The notes: a model not told the origin generated them from the sequence alone. A stretch of 64,000 bases of DNA from Cupriavidus pauculus (GCF_002858765.1 NZ_PJRP01000020.1:1-64000); one strand, 5' to 3'; positions 17,611-27,514 are shown, counted from the stretch's first letter. Numbers and translations are program-made.

Positions 17611-20001
17611 GTGAGCAAGATGTCATTTGCGGGTGGAGTAGGGACGGCCGACGCGGCCATGCCTGCGGTGGGCAACGGCAGCGCGCGGCGGGCCATGGTC
17701 GATCACGCGGGCTGGATCCTGGGCGCGGGTCTGGTGGGCGCGGTCGTGGCATGGTTGTTCGCGGTGTCGCAGCCGCCGGTGTACAGCGCCAGCGCACTCG
17801 TTCAGGTCCTGCAGCCGCGCGAGCCCGCCGGCGCGGCGCGCAACACCCTGCCGGGCATGTCCGCCCCGGCGGTGCCGCTCGACGCCGGCATGCTGCGCAG
17901 CCGCACCGTGGTGGCACCCGTCGTCGAACGGCTGCACCTGGACATCACGGCGCAGCCAGTGCGTGCGCCGCTGATCGGTGGCATCGTCGCGTTCTTCGCC
18001 ACGCCCGGCCGGGCCGTGGCACCGTGGCCGGCCAGCCTCGGCTACGCATGGAGCGGCGAGCAGATCACGGTGGACAAGCTCGCCGTGCCGGATCGCCTGC
18101 TCAACGTGCCGCTGACGCTCGAAGTGCTGCCCGACAACGGCTACCGCCTCTACGACCGCGACACCGAACTGCTGACCGGTACGGTGGGCCAGGTGGCGGA
18201 TGGCAATGGCGTGGCCGTGCGGGTGGCCAGCCTGGACGCCCGCCCGGGCACGCGGTTCGTGCTGACGCGCCGTGACCTGGTGCAGACCATCGACGACGTG
18301 TCCAACGCGCTGCGCATCGACATGCATCCGGGTGACGCCAGCACCGTCAGCATCTCGTGGCGGACCACCGACCGCACGGCCGCCGCCGCGCTGGTCAACG
18401 GCATTACCGAATCGTTCATCGGCAATCAGGCGTCACAGCGGCGCGACGATACGGCCATGACGCTGGCCTTTCTGACCAGCGAGATCCCGCGCGTGAAAGC
18501 CGAGCTGGAACGGGCCGAGTCCGCGCTGACGCGCTACCGCTCGAAGTCCGGCACCATGGCGCCGACGCAGGACGCCCAGTCGTATCTGACGGGCAGCATC
18601 GACTACCAGCGGCAGATCGCGCAGCTCAAGCTGGAACGCACCAAGACGCTGCAGCGCTTTACCGAAGAGGCCAACGAGGTCAAGACGATCGACAACCAGA
18701 TCCAGCAGCTGATACGCGAACGCAAGGACATGGAGTCGCGCTACCAGAACCTGTCGTCGACGGAACGCGAATCGGTGGGCCTGACGCGCGACGTGAAGGT
18801 AGCCGAAGACATGTACATGACGCTGCGCCAGAAGGCCGAACAGTTGTCGCTGGTGCAGCTGGATCGCAGCGGCCTGGTGCGTGTGCTCGACAGCGCGCTG
18901 GTGCCGGTACGGCCGGTGGGGCTGGGGCCCTGGCCGGCCACCACTGCCGGTGCGCTGATGGGGCTGTGCCTGGCAATGGCCTGCGTGACGGTGCGCCAGC
19001 GCATCCGTCCCACGCTCGAAAACGTCAACGACGCCGAAGAGCGGCTCGGGCTGCCGATGCTGGGCGATATCGTGTTCAGCCCGGAACAGGTGGAACTCGA
19101 AAGGCTCGTGGATGCCCGTTCGCGCTCGGCGTGGTCCCACGTGCAGGTTGCCGGGTTGCTGGAAAAACAGCCTGGCCAGGCACTGGCGACGACCGACGAG
19201 CTGGCGGAGCATGCGGACGACGACCTCGATGGCGCCGAACGGCTGCTGCGGCTGGGCCTGCACGACCAGTTCCTGCTGGCCCGCAACGCGCCGCATTCGA
19301 TGGCTGTGGAGGGTCTGCGCAGTGTCCGAGCCGCGCTGCATTTCTCGTTGCGCGGCGCGCCCGACAAGGTGGTGGCGGTGACCAGCCCGGCTGCGGGCGC
19401 CGGCAAGACGTTTGCGTCGGTCAATCTGGCCGTGCTGTTTGCCGAAGCGGGGCAGCGCGTGTTGCTGATCGATGCCGATCTGCGGCGGGGCAAGGTGGCC
19501 AGCTGGTTCGACCTGCAGGCCGACATCGGTCTTGCCGAGGTACTGGCCGGCCGTCTGCCGCTGTCCGAAGCCGTGCAGCGCACCGTGGTCAACGGGCTGT
19601 CGGTGTTGCCGGCCGGCGCGCCGCCGAACAACCCGTCGGAACTGCTCATGCATCCGGCCATGACTACCTGTCTGCAGATGTGCCGCGATCGCTTCGACCT
19701 GATCATCGTCGACACGTCACCGGTGCTGGCGGTGGCCGACGCCACCTTCGTGGCCGATCTGGCGGGCTCCACGCTGCTGGTGTTGCGTGCCGACACGACG
19801 CTGCCCGACCAGGTTTCCGAAACCATGAAGCGGCTCGCACGGGCCGATACGCGGATGCTGGGAGGCATCCTCAATGGCGTGAAGCCGAAGCGCAGCAACC
19901 AGGGCGAATACAGCAACATGAATCCGTACCTGGGCATGCCTGTGCTGCTGCCCGCCCAGCGACAACGCGAGGAAGCGCGCGCGATCGAACATAACGCCTA
20001 G
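17611..20001 (+). CDS. Wzc-type chain-length protein with BY-kinase domain (copy 1)
   Basis: A 796-residue inner-membrane protein combining a Wzz-type chain-length domain with a cytoplasmic bacterial tyrosine kinase. Two membrane helices (about 32-52 and 430-450) flank a periplasmic part with a long coiled coil (about 285-400). The kinase has Walker A with K599 (GAGKT), Walker A' (LLIDADLRRGK) and Walker B (LIIVDTSP). The C-terminal tail has only two tyrosines (EYSNMNPYLG), whereas most such kinases end in a tyrosine cluster, so autophosphorylation may be weak or different. The start is GTG at 17611 with AAGGGGGA upstream; an ATG at 17620 is an alternative. A second copy with a tyrosine-rich tail is at 23361-25595. 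Confidence 0.9.
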   Translation: MSKMSFAGGVGTADAAMPAVGNGSARRAMVDHAGWILGAGLVGAVVAWLFAVSQPPVYSASALVQVLQPREPAGAARNTLPGMSAPAVPLDAGMLRSRTVVAPVVERLHLDITAQPVRAPLIGGIVAFFATPGRAVAPWPASLGYAWSGEQITVDKLAVPDRLLNVPLTLEVLPDNGYRLYDRDTELLTGTVGQVADGNGVAVRVASLDARPGTRFVLTRRDLVQTIDDVSNALRIDMHPGDASTVSISWRTTDRTAAAALVNGITESFIGNQASQRRDDTAMTLAFLTSEIPRVKAELERAESALTRYRSKSGTMAPTQDAQSYLTGSIDYQRQIAQLKLERTKTLQRFTEEANEVKTIDNQIQQLIRERKDMESRYQNLSSTERESVGLTRDVKVAEDMYMTLRQKAEQLSLVQLDRSGLVRVLDSALVPVRPVGLGPWPATTAGALMGLCLAMACVTVRQRIRPTLENVNDAEERLGLPMLGDIVFSPEQVELERLVDARSRSAWSHVQVAGLLEKQPGQALATTDELAEHADDDLDGAERLLRLGLHDQFLLARNAPHSMAVEGLRSVRAALHFSLRGAPDKVVAVTSPAAGAGKTFASVNLAVLFAEAGQRVLLIDADLRRGKVASWFDLQADIGLAEVLAGRLPLSEAVQRTVVNGLSVLPAGAPPNNPSELLMHPAMTTCLQMCRDRFDLIIVDTSPVLAVADATFVADLAGSTLLVLRADTTLPDQVSETMKRLARADTRMLGGILNGVKPKRSNQGEYSNMNPYLGMPVLLPAQRQREEARAIEHNA

Positions 20002-20093
20002 GACGCGGATTCGAGAACTAGAAAAAGTGCCGCCCATTCGCCAGGCGATTGGGCGGTCGGCCGAGAATCGTCCCGGCCGACAAGGGAGGGGCC

Positions 20094-21920
20094 ATGAAAA
20101 GAATAGTCTTTGAAGGCTGCACAGGGTGGCTGCATGGGTCCGGCCGCCGTACGGGCGTGGTGCTCTGCGCGCCGCCGGGACATGAAGGGATGTGGTCGTA
20201 CCGGGGCCTGCGGCATTTGGCCGACGACCTGGCCGCTGCGGACATCCCGACGCTGCGGTTCGACTACCACGGCACCGGCGACGCCATCGGCAACGGTGAC
20301 GAGCCGGCGTGCCAGGCGCGCTGGATCGCCAATATCCTGGCTGCGGTGGCGGAACTGCGAACACGAACTGGCGTGAGCCAGGTGGCGTTGTGCGGGCTGC
20401 GGTTGGGCGCCAGCCTGGCAGCGCTGGCCGCCGAAGAGATGACGCGGCGTGGCGAGCCGCCGGCGGCACTGGTGTTGCTGGCGCCGGTGGTCAACGGCCG
20501 CGCTTTCCTGCGCGAGATGCGTGCGCTGCATGTGAACTGGCTCAACAGCGTCGTACCCGACCTGCGCCCGCGCCCCGCGCCGGAAGGGGCGCTGGACGTG
20601 CTGTCGGGCCGCTTCGGCGCCGATTTCGTGCAGGGCATCGAGACCCTGCGCCTGGACCGCCAGTCCGGCTGCCCCGCGTCGCACGTGCTGTTGTTCGACC
20701 AATGGCCCGGCACCGTGTCGGCGGTGCCAGGGCTGGCCGTGCACTACGAGGCCGCGGGCGCGCGCGTGGATACTCGGGAGTTCGAGGGCTATGCCGATAT
20801 GATGCGGTCCGCCGAATATTCGACCGTGCCCGAATCGGCCTGGCGGCAGGTGACGGGGTGGCTTGCGGCGCTGCCGGTGACGGAGGGCGAGCGTCAGAAC
20901 GACAAGGCGCGCCCGCGCGTGCAGGACGGCCACGGCAATGCGCAGCTGGACGTGGACGGCGCGCTGGAGCAACCCATCTGGCTCGACGGCGGTAGCCAGT
21001 TTGGCGTGCTGAGTCTGCCGGCCGACGGTGCCCGGGCACGCGTGGCCGTGATCTTTCCGAACACCGGCGGCAATCATCACATCGGCGATGGCCGGCTGTT
21101 CGTGGGGCTGTCGCGCAGGCTGGCACGGCAAGGCGTTGCCGCTCTGCGGCTGGACCTCCCGGCACTTGGTGACAGCCCGCGCGCCCACCGCACGATGAAT
21201 ATCCCCGAGATCTACTCGGTGGCATCGCGCGCGCAGATGCATGCCGCCGTGAACTGGATGGCGTCGCGTGGCTTCGAGCGGGTTGTGCTGGCCGGTGTCT
21301 GCTCGGGTGCGTTCCTGAGCCTGCACGCCGCGCTGGCCAATGACAAGGTCTGCGGCCTGGTGCTGGCCAATCTGGTGAAGTACCAATGGACCGATGCGGA
21401 CGATGACACCCATGGCAAGACCGACCAGCCGCTGCGCCTGTTCTGGCACGCCGCGCTCAAGCCGGGCAACTGGCAACGCCTGGCGCGTGGCGATATACAC
21501 CCCGGGCGGCTGCTGAAGACCGTGGCGCGCCGCATCGGTGCGCTGTCGATGTACCACGCCGGGCGTCTGGCCGCGCGGCTGCACGGCGGCACATCCGAAG
21601 CGGGCGAGCTGACGACCAGCGGGCGCAGTCCCGCCCGGCAGTTCATGGCGAAGCTGCATCAGCGCGGTGTGCGCACCGAACTGCTGTATGGCGTCACCGA
21701 TGTCGGTCTGGAGGAAACGGCCCAGTGCCTGGGCCGCAATCTCGAAGGGCTGGCCGGCCTGTCGCAGGTGTCGGTCAAGACCATTGAGTGCTTCGACCAT
21801 TCACTGTTCCTGCAGGAAAGCCGTGACAACTTCTGCGAACACGTGGTGCGGCACGTCGAAGCCCAGTACGCCGCCCTGGAGCGCGCCAGCCAGCCGGAGC
21901 CGGTACTGCAGGGCGCGTGA
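20094..21920 (+). CDS. tandem alpha/beta-hydrolase protein
   Basis: A 608-residue protein made of two alpha/beta-hydrolase domains (about 1-275 and 295-595). It resembles hydrolases found in EPS clusters (the exosortase-associated hydrolase types). In the first half the nucleophile elbow is GLRLG with Arg103, so that half may be inactive as a hydrolase. In the second half it reads GVCSG with Cys403 in the nucleophile place, as in dienelactone hydrolases. A late His is present in FDHSLFLQ. No signal peptide. AAGGGAGGGG precedes the ATG at 20094. A role in moving or releasing an acyl or aminoacyl group in EPS tailoring is conceivable, given the carrier-protein module, but only inferred. Confidence 0.75.
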   Translation: MKRIVFEGCTGWLHGSGRRTGVVLCAPPGHEGMWSYRGLRHLADDLAAADIPTLRFDYHGTGDAIGNGDEPACQARWIANILAAVAELRTRTGVSQVALCGLRLGASLAALAAEEMTRRGEPPAALVLLAPVVNGRAFLREMRALHVNWLNSVVPDLRPRPAPEGALDVLSGRFGADFVQGIETLRLDRQSGCPASHVLLFDQWPGTVSAVPGLAVHYEAAGARVDTREFEGYADMMRSAEYSTVPESAWRQVTGWLAALPVTEGERQNDKARPRVQDGHGNAQLDVDGALEQPIWLDGGSQFGVLSLPADGARARVAVIFPNTGGNHHIGDGRLFVGLSRRLARQGVAALRLDLPALGDSPRAHRTMNIPEIYSVASRAQMHAAVNWMASRGFERVVLAGVCSGAFLSLHAALANDKVCGLVLANLVKYQWTDADDDTHGKTDQPLRLFWHAALKPGNWQRLARGDIHPGRLLKTVARRIGALSMYHAGRLAARLHGGTSEAGELTTSGRSPARQFMAKLHQRGVRTELLYGVTDVGLEETAQCLGRNLEGLAGLSQVSVKTIECFDHSLFLQESRDNFCEHVVRHVEAQYAALERASQPEPVLQGA

Positions 21921-22052
21921 CCGGCCACCGTGGCGCACCGCACGGACGATGGGCCGGGCGATGCGCACACTATGGGCAACCGTCCAGGCGGGCCGGCGGC
22001 ATGCGGCCGCGCGTGGACGCCATGCCTTTCCACACCGAATGGATCGTCTCCC

Positions 22053-23243
22053 ATGAAGCTGCTTCATGTCATCCCGTCGATGGACCCTGCGGGCGGAGGG
22101 CCCAGCGAGGGCGTCCGCCAGCTCAACGGCCCGCTGGCCGCGTTTGGCGTGCGAGCCGACGTATGCTGCTGCGACGTTCCCGATGCTCCGTTCCTGCGCA
22201 ACACGCCATACCGTGTGTTTGCGCATGGCCCGTCGACGTTGCGATATGGCCTCAACCTGCGGATGCTGAGCTGGCTGCGGCAGCACGCCGAAGACTATGA
22301 TGCTGTGATCGTCGAGGGGATCTGGCAGTTCCACAGCGTGGCCACCTGGCTGGCGCTGCGCGGCAAGCCCGTGCCCTATTTCGTGTACACGCACGGCATG
22401 CTCGACCCCTGGTTCAAACGGCGCTATCCGCTCAAGCACCTGAAGAAGATGGCCTACTGGCTGCTCGGCGATTACTGGGTGCTGCGCCATGCCCGCGCCG
22501 TGTTGTTCACCTGCGCCGAGGAGATGAGGCTGGCACGGCAATCGTTCCGGCTCTATCGCTGCCGCGAGGAAGTGTCGTCGTATGGCACGGCCACGCCGCC
22601 GGCGGCGCGCGACGAACTGGCGGAGCGCTTTCTTTCCCGCTTCCCGGCGCTGCGTGGCAAGCGGTTGCTGCTGTTCATCGGCCGCGTCCACGAGAAAAAA
22701 GGCTGCGACGTGCTGATGGAGGCCTTTGCCGAGGTCTGCGACCGCGATCCGTCCCTGCACCTGGTACTGGCCGGCCCTTGCGACGACGCCATGCGGGCAT
22801 CGCTGGGCAAACTGGCTGCTGCCATCGGCATCGCGGATCGTGTGACGTGGACGGGCATGCTCGCCGGCGACGACAAATGGGGCAGCTTCCACGCCGCCGA
22901 AGCGTTCTGCCTGGCTTCGCACCAGGAGAACTTTGGCGTGGCGGTGGCCGAATCGCTGGGCTGCGGTGTGCCGGTGCTGATCTCCAACAAGGTGAATATC
23001 TGGCGCGAGATCGTCGAGGACGGCGCGGGCTTTGCCGGCGACGACACGCCGTCGGCCATGGCCGATGTGCTGGACCGCTGGCTGTCCCTGGACGACGCGT
23101 CGCGTGCGCAAATGCGCGTGGCGGCGCAGGCCTGCTTTGACAGGCGCTTCCAGAGCCGCGCCGTGGCGGAGCGGCTGGTCAGGCTGATCAGCGCGGAGAC
23201 CGGTCTGCCGACCGTGGACGCGCCGCATCTGAGCACGCCCTGA
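22053..23243 (+). CDS. glycosyltransferase, GT4-type
   Basis: A 396-residue GT-B glycosyltransferase that adds a sugar to the lipid-linked repeat unit at the cytoplasmic face. The N-terminal acceptor domain starts KLLHVIPSMDPAGGGPSEGV. The C-terminal group 1 domain has LLLFIGRVHEKKGCDVLMEAF and the E-x7-E motif SHQENFGVAVAESLGCG. The chosen ATG at 22053 begins the first beta strand exactly; a longer in-frame start is unlikely. It follows the hydrolase gene in the same direction after about 130 bases. Donor and acceptor sugars cannot be read from the sequence. A strong terminator follows at 23319. Confidence 0.9.
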   Translation: MKLLHVIPSMDPAGGGPSEGVRQLNGPLAAFGVRADVCCCDVPDAPFLRNTPYRVFAHGPSTLRYGLNLRMLSWLRQHAEDYDAVIVEGIWQFHSVATWLALRGKPVPYFVYTHGMLDPWFKRRYPLKHLKKMAYWLLGDYWVLRHARAVLFTCAEEMRLARQSFRLYRCREEVSSYGTATPPAARDELAERFLSRFPALRGKRLLLFIGRVHEKKGCDVLMEAFAEVCDRDPSLHLVLAGPCDDAMRASLGKLAAAIGIADRVTWTGMLAGDDKWGSFHAAEAFCLASHQENFGVAVAESLGCGVPVLISNKVNIWREIVEDGAGFAGDDTPSAMADVLDRWLSLDDASRAQMRVAAQACFDRRFQSRAVAERLVRLISAETGLPTVDAPHLSTP

Positions 23244-23318
23244 GCACACCCTGAGCCGCGGATCCGCGTGCCCTGGCTCACCGGATCCCCAGGCCCCATC
23301 GACGCGACAGGATAGAAA

Positions 23319-23340
23319 AAAGGCCCCCGGGGGCCTTTCT
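23319..23340. terminator. bidirectional intrinsic terminator
   Basis: A perfect 20-base palindrome (AAAGGCCCCC / GGGGGCCTTT, 23319-23338) with an A-run before and TTTCT at its end lies between the convergent glycosyltransferase and kinase genes. It should end transcription from both sides. Confidence 0.85.
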
Positions 23341-23360
23341 CATGATGAACGGGATGCCAA

Positions 23361-25595
23361 TCAGGCGCGCTTGGCCTTGGTGTTGGCGTTGCCGGTGCCG
23401 TACTGCGTCAGGTAGCGGTACTTGCCGTAGCGATAGTGCGGACGGTACCAGCGGCCCTCGACGTCCAGCCCGTTGAAGAGCACGCCCTTCACTTCGCCAC
23501 CGGCCTGGGCGATCGTGCGCAGCGATGCCTGCAATTCGCCGGCAGTGGTGCTGTCGGCGCGCGCCACCAGGAATACTGCGCCGGCCTTGGCGGCCAGCAC
23601 GCCGGCGTCGGCGGCGGCCAGCACCGGTGGGGTATCGATCAGCACCAGGTCATAGCGCGACTGGATGGATTCGAGCAGCGCGTCCATCGCCGGGGCCTGG
23701 AGCAGGTCGGCCGCCTGCGGCGCCTGGGCGCCGGTGGCGATGAAATCCAGCCCCGGCAGAACATCGCGCTGGATCGCCTCATGCATCGGTGTGCCGGTCA
23801 GCAGTTCGGTCATGCCCGGCGAGCGCGGCCGCTCGAAGACGCGGTTCAGGCCGCCGCGCCGCAGGTCGGCGTCGATCAGCAGTACCTTGCGGCCCGCCGT
23901 GGCCGCGATGGCCGCGAAGTTGGCGCTGAGGAAGGACTTGCCGACACCCGGTGCCGGGCCGGAAATCACCACGACGTGACTGCGACTGTTGGCCAGCGCG
24001 AACTGCAGCGCAGTACGGAAGCCGCGCATGGCTTCGATGGCGGGGTCATCCGGATGGCGCATGGCCAGCACGCCGTCGGCGGCCTTGACAGTGCTGAACG
24101 GGATGGTTGCGTAGACCGTCATGCCGGTATGGCGCTCGACGTCTTCGGCCTCGGCCAGGCCACCGTTCATCATGCGGCGCAGTACCACGGCCATGGCACC
24201 GGCCAGCATGCCCATGACCAGCGATACCACCGCGATCATCATGCGGTTCGGCCGCACGGGCTTGAGCGGTACGTCGGCCGGGTCCACCAGCCGTGCCGTG
24301 CCGACCTTGCTCGCGCGCACCAGGCGTAGCTGCTGGGCGTCGTTAAGCAGCGCCTGGTACATCTCGGTGCTGACCTTCACGTCGCGCATGAGCCGCAGCA
24401 CGTTCTGTTCGACTTCGGGCAGCCGCTGGATCTTGCCGGTGACGCCGGCAAGCTGGTTCGTCAGGCCGGCAATCTGGCTGTCGAGGATTTCCACGCTCGG
24501 ATGGTTGGGCGTGTAGCGCGTGGCCAGTTCCTGGCGCTTCTGGCGCAGTTCTTGCAGGCGCGTCTGGATCTGCACCGACTGGGACAGGTAGAGCTTCGAT
24601 TCCTCGCTCAGGTCCACGGTGCCGCGCTGGTTGCGCATCGTGTTGTAGCGCGTTTCAGAGTCCTCGACCTGCTTCTTCAGTTGCGGCAGCTGCTTGTCCA
24701 GGAACGCCAGCGACTTCTCGGCTTCCGCCGCCTTGCGGCGCGTGTTCTGGTCCACGTACTCGGTGCCGATCTCGTTGAGGATGGCGGCGGCGCGCTCGGC
24801 GGACGTGTCTTCCAGCGCAATGCCGATCACGCCGCTTTGCTTGCCGCGTTCGCCGATGATGAGCTTTTCCTGCAGGTCCGTGATGGCGGCTGAGCGTGGC
24901 ACATGGGTCACCACATACTGGGTGCCAGGGTGGCCATCGAGCTCGGTGACGTGAATATGTACCGGGCCGGAAGCGGTATTGACCGTCAGCGGCGTGCCTA
25001 CCGTGCCGGTGCCCGTGGCGCCGTCGCTGGCAAAGGTCAGGCGGAAACGGCGGTCACCCAGTGCGGTCAGGATGATCTTGCGCCCGTCCAGCTTGGCAGG
25101 CACCTGCAGGTCGTCGACCTTGATCGATTCGCCGCCCCAGGCGAAGCCGCCCCAGCCGAACAGGCCCGGAGTGGACAGCTCGCCCCGGTAGCCGGCGATG
25201 GCGGCGCCAACCACCGGGAAGTAGCGCGGCGTGGCGATGATATCGAGCCGCAGGTTGTCCACGGCTTTGCCAACCACCATGCGCGAGCGCAGCAGTTCGA
25301 TTTCGGCGGTGGCGGCCGGCTTGACGTCGAACACGGGCGAGATGGCCGCTGCGATCTTGGTGGCCGCGTTGCTGCTCTGGTTCGTTTCCTCGATCTGCAC
25401 CAGCGTGTCGGACCGGTACACCGGCTTGCTCAGCAGCGCATACGTCACGCCCGTGAGGATCACCGCGGCGGACACCAGGATGAACGTCCAGCGGAAGCGC
25501 ACCAGCACATCCAGGTAGGCACTGAAGTCGATCGAAGTGTCGGGCCCGTCCCAGGTATCGGCCGCATTGGCGTGCGATGACTTGTCGGTGTTCAT
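23361..25595 (-). CDS. wzc: Wzc-type chain-length protein with BY-kinase domain (copy 2)
   Basis: A 744-residue inner-membrane tyrosine autokinase controlling EPS chain length and export. It has a Wzz domain at the N terminus (membrane helix about 33-55), a periplasmic coiled coil, a second membrane helix (about 450-470) and a kinase domain with K553 in Walker A (GVGKS), LLIDADLRRGG and LVLIDTPP. The tail carries at least five closely spaced tyrosines (WYRPHYRYGKYRYLTQYG), the usual autophosphorylation cluster. The start at 25595 overlaps the stop of the phosphatase gene by four bases, so kinase and phosphatase are co-expressed. Order on this strand is wza, wzb, wzc, as in classical group 1 capsule and colanic acid loci. 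Confidence 0.93.
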   Translation of the reverse strand: MNTDKSSHANAADTWDGPDTSIDFSAYLDVLVRFRWTFILVSAAVILTGVTYALLSKPVYRSDTLVQIEETNQSSNAATKIAAAISPVFDVKPAATAEIELLRSRMVVGKAVDNLRLDIIATPRYFPVVGAAIAGYRGELSTPGLFGWGGFAWGGESIKVDDLQVPAKLDGRKIILTALGDRRFRLTFASDGATGTGTVGTPLTVNTASGPVHIHVTELDGHPGTQYVVTHVPRSAAITDLQEKLIIGERGKQSGVIGIALEDTSAERAAAILNEIGTEYVDQNTRRKAAEAEKSLAFLDKQLPQLKKQVEDSETRYNTMRNQRGTVDLSEESKLYLSQSVQIQTRLQELRQKRQELATRYTPNHPSVEILDSQIAGLTNQLAGVTGKIQRLPEVEQNVLRLMRDVKVSTEMYQALLNDAQQLRLVRASKVGTARLVDPADVPLKPVRPNRMMIAVVSLVMGMLAGAMAVVLRRMMNGGLAEAEDVERHTGMTVYATIPFSTVKAADGVLAMRHPDDPAIEAMRGFRTALQFALANSRSHVVVISGPAPGVGKSFLSANFAAIAATAGRKVLLIDADLRRGGLNRVFERPRSPGMTELLTGTPMHEAIQRDVLPGLDFIATGAQAPQAADLLQAPAMDALLESIQSRYDLVLIDTPPVLAAADAGVLAAKAGAVFLVARADSTTAGELQASLRTIAQAGGEVKGVLFNGLDVEGRWYRPHYRYGKYRYLTQYGTGNANTKAKRA

Positions 25596-26059
25596 ATCGT
25601 TTCTCCGCGTGAATCGATGGCAACCGCGCGAACGTGCGTGGACCACGAATCCACGCCCAGCTTGATCAGCCCCAGAGCAATGACGAACATGCTCTGCGAG
25701 CCGCCGATGGGGTCGGGAACGTCGGTCTGCTCGTGCTCGCAGAGCCGGTATGTCTTGCCTAGTGCGCCAGGGAAGTGCGTTTCCAGCCAGGTGCGCTGCT
25801 CGCTATCCATGACCAGTACCAGGTCGGCGGCGGCAATCTGCTGGAAGTCGATGGCGCGCGCGCGATGGGCGGCAAGGTCGCAGCCTTCGGTCGACAACAG
25901 CCGTACGGCGCGTGGGTCGGCACCGGCGCCCACGGGGGGCGCCAGACCGGCCGATTCGACACGGCATTCAGGCAGCGCCTGGCGCAGGAGACCGGCCGCC
26001 ATCGGGCTGCGGCAGATATTGCCGAGGCAAACTACCAGGATGTTGTGGATCGTGGTCAT
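25592..26059 (-). CDS. wzb: low-molecular-weight protein tyrosine phosphatase
   Basis: A 155-residue cytosolic phosphatase that should dephosphorylate the tyrosine tail of the adjacent kinase, keeping export cycling. The active-site loop C-x5-R-S is CLGNICRS (C11, R17), and the general acid Asp is in VPDPIGG. Length is typical. Its stop codon overlaps the kinase start by four bases, and it begins 11 bases after the wza stop, so the three form one operon. Confidence 0.95.
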   Translation of the reverse strand: MTTIHNILVVCLGNICRSPMAAGLLRQALPECRVESAGLAPPVGAGADPRAVRLLSTEGCDLAAHRARAIDFQQIAAADLVLVMDSEQRTWLETHFPGALGKTYRLCEHEQTDVPDPIGGSQSMFVIALGLIKLGVDSWSTHVRAVAIDSRGETI

Positions 26060-26070
26060 CTGTCCGGGGG

Positions 26071-27234
26071 TTATGGTTTGATGAAGCCGGCCGTGCCCGT
26101 GATCGGCTGGATCAGCAGGCTCATGACGCGGCTCCAGCGCACCACGTTGCGTGCGTCGACATAGATGACGTCCTTGGGTTCGAGCTCGAAGCCTTCCGCC
26201 ACGGCCAGGGCCACGGGCGATGTGCCGTCGAGGTGGTACACCGTGGGCGTGCCCGATGCGGCGCGGCGGATGACATAGATCTGCTCGGCGTTGGCTGTGC
26301 CGGGGTTGACGCCGCCGGCATCGCCCAGCGCCTCGTTCAGCGACATGCGGCCGTTGCGCATCAGCAGCGACATTGGCTTTAGCACTTCGCCGGTGACAAA
26401 GACCTTGCTGTCCTCGCGCTGCTCGACGCGGATGATGTCGCCGGACGCCAGCAGGATATGCGCCGGGTCGACACCCTTGGCCAGCAGCGCCGGGATGTTC
26501 ACGTACCAGCTGCGCTCGCCCCGCGTGACGCGGATGCGGCTGTTGTCGCCGGTCAGGTTCAGCACGCCACCCGCGCGGTTGAGCGCTTCGACCAGCGTCA
26601 TCGGTGCGTCGTCGATGGCTTGCATGCCCGGGGTCTTGACCTCGCCGTCAACGTAGATCCGCTGGCTGCGGAAGCCCAGCACGCGCACGGTCATCTGCGG
26701 TTCGCGCACCACGCGGGACAGCGCGCGCGCCATTTCGTCGCGCACCTGGTTGGCGGTCTTGCCCGCTACCTTCATCACGCCGGCATACGGAAACTGGATG
26801 TCCCCGTGGGGGCTCACCACGTAACCGGGCATGTTGGAGCCGCCGGTCTGCGCCGGCATCTCGAAGCCCGCGGCAATGCTGTACGTCTGCGTAGGGAACA
26901 CGAGTTCGGGGTGGTCCCAGACCACCACCGAGAGAATGTCACCCGGACCGATGCGGTAGGGTCCGGCCTTGCCGAACAGCTCTTCCACGCCCAGGTTGGT
27001 GGGCTGTGCCTTGTCGCGCAACTGGCGGACCAGTTCGGGCGTGATCGGCGTCACTTCGGGCGGCTTGGCGTTGGGGTCGGACGTGTCCAGCGGCTTGTCG
27101 GCGCTGAACGTCATGCCCGGCGATACGGCACATCCGGCGAGCACAGCCAGGCTGCATGCCAGACCAAGGCGCGCCACCTGCCGCATGGCGTAGGTCAAGG
27201 CAGATCTGGTCAATCCTTTCACGGCATTCTCCAT
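26071..27234 (-). CDS. wza: outer-membrane polysaccharide export lipoprotein Wza
   Basis: A 387-residue lipoprotein forming the outer-membrane export channel. The signal peptide ends in the lipobox LAGC. The polysaccharide export domain begins at YRIGPGDILSVVVWDHPEL, followed by SLBB repeats (VDGEVKTPGMQAIDDAPMTLVEALNRAGG and VTGEVLKPMSLLMRNGRMSLNEALGDAGG). The C terminus has the amphipathic stretch expected for the outer-membrane ring. I use the ATG at 27234; an internal ATG 16 codons later would give a more usual signal-peptide length and may be the real start. First gene of the wza-wzb-wzc operon, divergent from the glycosyltransferase gene at 27515. Confidence 0.93.
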   Translation of the reverse strand: MENAVKGLTRSALTYAMRQVARLGLACSLAVLAGCAVSPGMTFSADKPLDTSDPNAKPPEVTPITPELVRQLRDKAQPTNLGVEELFGKAGPYRIGPGDILSVVVWDHPELVFPTQTYSIAAGFEMPAQTGGSNMPGYVVSPHGDIQFPYAGVMKVAGKTANQVRDEMARALSRVVREPQMTVRVLGFRSQRIYVDGEVKTPGMQAIDDAPMTLVEALNRAGGVLNLTGDNSRIRVTRGERSWYVNIPALLAKGVDPAHILLASGDIIRVEQREDSKVFVTGEVLKPMSLLMRNGRMSLNEALGDAGGVNPGTANAEQIYVIRRAASGTPTVYHLDGTSPVALAVAEGFELEPKDVIYVDARNVVRWSRVMSLLIQPITGTAGFIKP

Positions 27235-27514
27235 GGCTGGGATGCGGTGGTCGCGCATTTTCACGACGCACGGCATCCCGGATGCGGCCATGTTGAAACG
27301 CCGAGCGCATGCGTTCGGTACGTTCTCACACATTGCCCGAATATTCGCTCAAGGCGACTTGCGATGCGCCGCGTGCGACAGGCCCAGAGACCGGGCAGTG
27401 TGGCCGAACGTACGGAGCCCCGGCTGGCGGGGCCGGTACGCTGCCCCCAGGTTCGTGTGCGCCGGGCATCCCTGCTCGCGCGCCGAAAATGCGGTCTTGC
27501 AACGCGAGGCGCCG

